From Sepiola atlantica (taxonomy: Eukaryota > Mollusca > Cephalopoda > Sepiida > Sepiolidae), in the NCBI GenBank assembly GCA_963556195.1, contig OY744521.1:131599788-131663787 (forward strand): 64,000 nt of DNA, written 5' to 3'. The notes under the pieces are model-generated. The model saw only the letters and a program-made list of their open reading frames with translations. It made no database searches and had not been told where the DNA came from. This document shows positions 59,784 through 64,000 of the stretch, one piece after another (positions within the stretch are counted from its first letter, which is position 1; each line of letters opens with the position of its first letter). The translations under genes were made by a program, and so were the position numbers.

Positions 59784-60857
59784 CCGTGTGTGTAGGTGAG
59801 TGTGTGTTTTTATCAAGTTAATGCTATGCACTAATAATTTATCGCTCATTCACTCTAATTTTGTAAAGCAAGAGAGACGTCGATAGATACACGGTAGGTG
59901 GGTAAGTTTTTGTTTGTTACGCTTCAGTATTTTGTAAGTTTAATCGGTATTATTTCTCTTGTTTTCAGATCCTGACTGTTTTCATTTGATAATAGTATGC
60001 TTTGTTTTGTCTGTTTGCTTGAATCTATGCAACAAGTGCGTTTATCTTTAAGCGTAAATAGGTATCAATATGGCTTCGTATAATTGGCAGCAATAATTTC
60101 AGCTTTTGTCCCGAGAGAGTCGCAGTTCTTTCTATCAGAATCATTACAAAAACAAACATTTATTTCTGAAAATAAACAGGTTATTTCCAATCGCAATCCA
60201 TAATAGTGCGCTGTTATTTCAAATAAAGTAATGTCAATAAATAAATCGGTTCATAAACCACTTGATGTCGGTCTACACTGGAATAATACAATTCCACCGA
60301 CATGCTATGATACAAGTAAATGTTGGGATAGTGTCAAGATGCACTGTAAACGGATACCTCATCCAACATAATAGAAGTAGCCGGGTTTAAATTTAGCAAC
60401 AATGAAAGTTTGGAAATACCCTGTTACAGTTGATACTTTCTTTGTTTAATGAAAACATTTTTTTCTGAAAATTTTCTTCAGTATTATCTATTTATTATAG
60501 TAGAACGACTTTAACGCCATCACTTGCTACCAAAGTTTTTGCTTGGTTTAATGATCCGCTATGTAATCAACTACACTTGTCATATATGAAATAGCGATTT
60601 GTGTTCAATTGCGTGTATATAACGACTGAATTACCTTCTATAATAAGAAGAAAATGGTAGATCAGCAGTAAATAAACCATGCATATATGTGATCGCACTG
60701 CATAGCATTAGTTGCGTAATTTATCACGGAATGCACGCCAATAATAATTATAGAGCGTAGTCATATGTAGAGTTGGGGAGAAGATACAAAAATACGGTAA
60801 TTTGTCTGATAAACGATGATTTTATTCATATACATTCCATAATTATAAATATATATA
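59783..60857. other. AT-rich DNA, no feature seen
   Basis: Nothing recognised. Confidence 0.4.
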
Positions 60858-60860
60858 CAG

Positions 60861-60943
<83 letters not shown>

Positions 60944-61038
60944 GATGTGAATTATGAGGGTGCGAGTGTATGTTGTGTATTGCTTTGTACAGGATCTGTG
61001 GATGTGATAAGTATAATATAATGTATCCGAGGAAATTA

Positions 61039-61120
<82 letters not shown>
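60858..61120. repeat. Two long (TA)n microsatellites
   Basis: TA arrays at 60862-60940 and 61041-61120 separated by 100 bases. Confidence 0.96.
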
Positions 61121-61122
<2 letters not shown>

Positions 61123-61319
61123 TAGACGTACAAAATTCAAAATATCTACTTGCGAAAATAAGTTCTCAACAATGTCCATCTACCTGACGCGGCTTTCGGA
61201 AGTACACTTTTATAAGTATTATTTAATTTGGGTAAAGTTTTAAAATGTATATGATATTCTTTATCGGCGTATTTACAGTAATATGTTACAATCTAATGTA
61301 TTATTATATGGATATACCT

Positions 61320-62770
61320 AATATATTTAAGGAACAGTCTAATTGGTCCGTGTCCTCTCCAAACACTACAACACATGCTTAGTTACTCTTGCTTACGCGA
61401 TAGCTGGAAAATTTCCTCTGTGGTTCTAGTCTTCGAGTATTCTGAAGATAGAACTGATCCTCAGAACTACGGTCACATCAGTCTACTCCCGATCTTGTTA
61501 AAATCTGTGAATCCTTAATCAATCTAGCGATAGTCCGGCACTTAGTCAATGCGAAACTTCTTTCTGACTGTCAGAATGGGTTTAGACAAGCACAATCTAC
61601 TGCGGACATCCAAACAGTCATCTCTGAATGCATGTATCATACACTCGACAACGCATATGAAGCTAGGGCAGTAGCGCTTTATATATCCAAGGCCTTTGAC
61701 AAGGTATGACATAAAGGGATTCTCTTGAAAATACCCTCATATGGTATTACTGGGCAAATACTTAATATAATTATATCCTTCCTAACTCTAGGAAAGATCC
61801 AGATTGTCCTCGACGCTTGTTCATCTAAGCAACATGACATAAATGCTGATGTATCTCAGAGATTTCTCATTGGACCTTTATTGTGCCTGATCTTCATAAA
61901 CGATCTCCCTGATAACATTGAGTCTGAGATCGGTTTATTTGCTGATGATACCACTCTTTACTCTTGTCATGTGAGCAAAACGAACGCGATCTTATCCAAG
62001 GCAATGGCTGAATATTTAAAAATAGACCTGCTGGTTGTAGTGTATTGGGGTCATGAATAGTTGCTAACTTGTAATGCCGCAAAGGCGAAGTTCTTTTCCT
62101 TCAATAACTACAATAAACATCTCCAACCACCGATTGTCATGGCAAATCACATCCTACCTGGAAATTGAAACACATTTCGCAGGTAACATGATTTGGAACA
62201 AATATATTAAAAACATTGCCAAAGCTGTATCAAAGAAGGTTAGCTCCCTCTACTGTGGAATTAAACTCCTCACACCTGACATTATCCTGTATCTCTAAAA
62301 CGCCACCATTGGCCCATGCATAGAGGATTGTTGCCACATGTGGGCTGGTGCATAATCCATTTGTTTCTCCCTCCCAGAGAAGGTCTAAAAAAGAGTAACC
62401 CACTTTATAGGTCCCTCGCTATAAACCAAGCTCCATCTCTGGTACACCCTCGACGTAAATACACTAGACGAACTCGACACTCAGCTAAATCACATCCATT
62501 AACTGTGGAGATCCGAAGATGACGCAGAACCTTCTACTCTAATAACTTCTTTCCTAGTGCTGCTGGCCTCTGGTACTCCTTCCCTGCTCCCTGTTTCCCC
62601 GACAGCACCGACATGCAGAGGTTTGAAACTAATGTAAACATACATCTCGCTACACTGCTGCCATTTTAGGGTGACACCCAAAACCTACACCCTAATTATC
62701 AGTAACCTCTTACATCTACAGTGGCGGCCTGCCTTGTTTGGGGTGAAATATGTTTTTAAAAAGTAGATGT
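61320..62770 (+). pseudogene. LINE-B reverse transcriptase with intact FADD motif, 5'-truncated
   Basis: RT and C-terminal half of the CR1/Jockey-type LINE. The RT start (61380-61500) reads 'DSWKIS'-like sequence then 'DRTDPQNYG' with frameshifts, followed by 'NGFRQAQSTADI' near 61575 and 'VALYISKAFDKV' near 61675. The frame 61725-62060 keeps 'SYGITGQILNIIISFLTL' and 'LIFINDLPDNIESEIGLF', directly followed by 'ADDTTLYSC' (catalytic FADD, about 61938-61950). The 'PQGSILGP' motif is changed to 'SQRFLIGP'. The C-terminal part at 62316-62522 carries 'RRKYTRRTRHSAKSHPLTVE', after an apparent deletion of about 35 residues. The 3' end is 'TTTGGGGTGA' at about 62740. An internal frameshift and stops inactivate it. 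Confidence 0.83.
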
Positions 62771-64000
62771 ATTTTGTAGATTTTCTTTTTTTAACAATAT
62801 GGATTAATACAGTTGTTGAGGACGAAAACATATTTCATTCCATGTTAAAAAATTTAGGGGTTTACTTTCAATAAATAGGACAAAACAGATAGATGAAATA
62901 CAAACACATCTCCGGATTCGATATTACATACAAAAACATGCGATTATTTCAAATCTAGTTAAAAACGAGTTTCTTTTCATTAAAAATATTTTAAAATAAT
63001 ATTGAATGATTACCGATGTAGAAAAAAGTCATAGAAGTACCAGTTCCAAACGAAAAGGAATTGTATCCAATAGGTGTTTTTGTTTCTGTATTTTTTTTCA
63101 ATAAGACACGTGCAAAACAATCGTTGAAACAATTATTGTAACAAGAGACAATTGAGGAAGTCTTAGCATGACATATACGACAGGGTTATGGCAATTGGGA
63201 TATTATTATGACCTCTCTTATCGAGGATATATAAGAATATTTCATAATGATGAAATGGCAGAAGATTATTAGCTGACTTGCAATGTTAAAAAAGTTAAAT
63301 AAAAGTCTGGAATCTTTTAATTGCTAAGAAAAGTTTATGTTTGAACATTGCAAAAAAAAGAGAAAATAACAGAAAAAAAACTTTCAAGCAATTCTCTTGT
63401 CTACTCTGTACATATGTCGCCACGAAAAAATAATTCCATTGTGTGAGCTTATTTCATGGGCGCTATCTTTATACTTCTATACAAGAGGAAACAAACATAA
63501 TTGTAGAAAATATCAAACATGCCAGTTTATTTATTTATTTTTAAATCTATCTTGCGAAATTCCCGATAGCATACACATTATGCATTAATATTTCAATATA
63601 ATTTGTTCATGTCTTCTATTTGCCTTTGTTTCTGTTTATTCTTTTTTAAACATAGATATAACTTCAACGTTGAGATTATTTCAAAAACAACATATCTAAA
63701 AAAAATCCCGATATACGTTTTTCGTATTATTCATACAATATATACTCAGTCAATATTATATAAAACTGTGTTGATACTAGTTAAATGTTTGAGGTATCCT
63801 ATAAATTAGTTATGTAATAGATAAATTAAGCGCATGTTTATTAAGGTAAATGATATATTTGCTTATTCTTTTCGAATATTACACAAATATTACGATAATT
63901 ACTATGCCCTTTTTACATTTTACAGCGATGAATGAAATCGTACTGCGTGACAAAACTGCTGTGATATAACCTATTTCTATGTCTACATCTATAAGTATAC
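62771..64000. other. AT-rich DNA, no feature recognised
   Basis: Frames at 63397-63588 and 63603-63809 are AT-rich noise with no recognised homology. Confidence 0.4.

Overview
This window reads as repeat-dense, gene-poor animal nuclear DNA, most likely from a mollusc and probably an octopus-like coleoid cephalopod. I infer this from the very AT-rich sequence, the dozens of long (TA)n arrays (often joined to CA/GT, CT/GA or ATT blocks), and the mix of transposable-element fossils: two lineages of non-LTR retrotransposon, Penelope-like elements, a mariner, a hAT-type MITE and several small-RNA-derived SINEs. The species is not proven by the sequence. I found no intact protein-coding gene of the host, no complete structural RNA gene and no CRISPR array. 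Most long open frames are either translated microsatellites (Ile-Tyr repeats) or fragments of decayed transposons.

Layout. 1-0.88 kb: 3' half of a CR1/Jockey-type LINE (LINE-B). About 1.2-3.2 kb: a 2-kb block with strong C-over-G strand asymmetry. 5.2-5.5 kb: 3' end of a second LINE (LINE-A) with an ATT tail. 6.27-8.96 kb: decayed LINE-B. 10.6-11.15 kb: a diverged U2-type repeat and a tRNA-like SINE. 12.7-15.06 kb: a LINE-B copy split by a mariner with recognisable ends. 16.6-16.87 kb: CpG-rich island of unknown meaning. 19.1-21.8 kb (minus): a spliced, transposase-like gene, inactivated but with two introns that can be read, followed by a hairpin and a 147-bp-arm inverted repeat. 23.16 kb: a 5S rRNA-like fragment. 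24.56-28.0 kb (minus): the longest LINE-B copy. 29.37-30.14 kb: three tandem units carrying the 5' end of U2 snRNA on the minus strand. 30.34-30.59 kb: Penelope-like endonuclease remnant. 31.05-32.2 kb: two further LINE pieces. 32.57-33.17 kb: hAT-like MITE. 36.5-37.3 kb: a degenerate 17-18 bp minisatellite. 38.6, 44.1 and 47.85-48.7 kb: tRNA-derived SINEs, the last in three tandem copies. 49.04-51.95 kb: LINE-A, interrupted by a LINE-B endonuclease fragment. 52.56-53.02 and 56.2-57.3 kb (minus): Penelope-like elements. 54.55-54.71 kb: an 83-bp-arm palindrome without spacer. 59.16-59.62 kb: candidate solo LTR. 61.3-62.77 kb: LINE-B with an intact FADD reverse transcriptase motif.

How the parts relate. 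These sequences are successive waves of insertion rather than a cooperating gene system. Two nestings give relative ages: mariner entered LINE-B, and a LINE-B piece lies inside LINE-A. Many element ends coincide with TA arrays. The observations I would follow first are the U2-headed tandem repeat, the spliced transposase-like gene, the near-perfect palindrome, the 18-bp minisatellite and the strand-asymmetric block.
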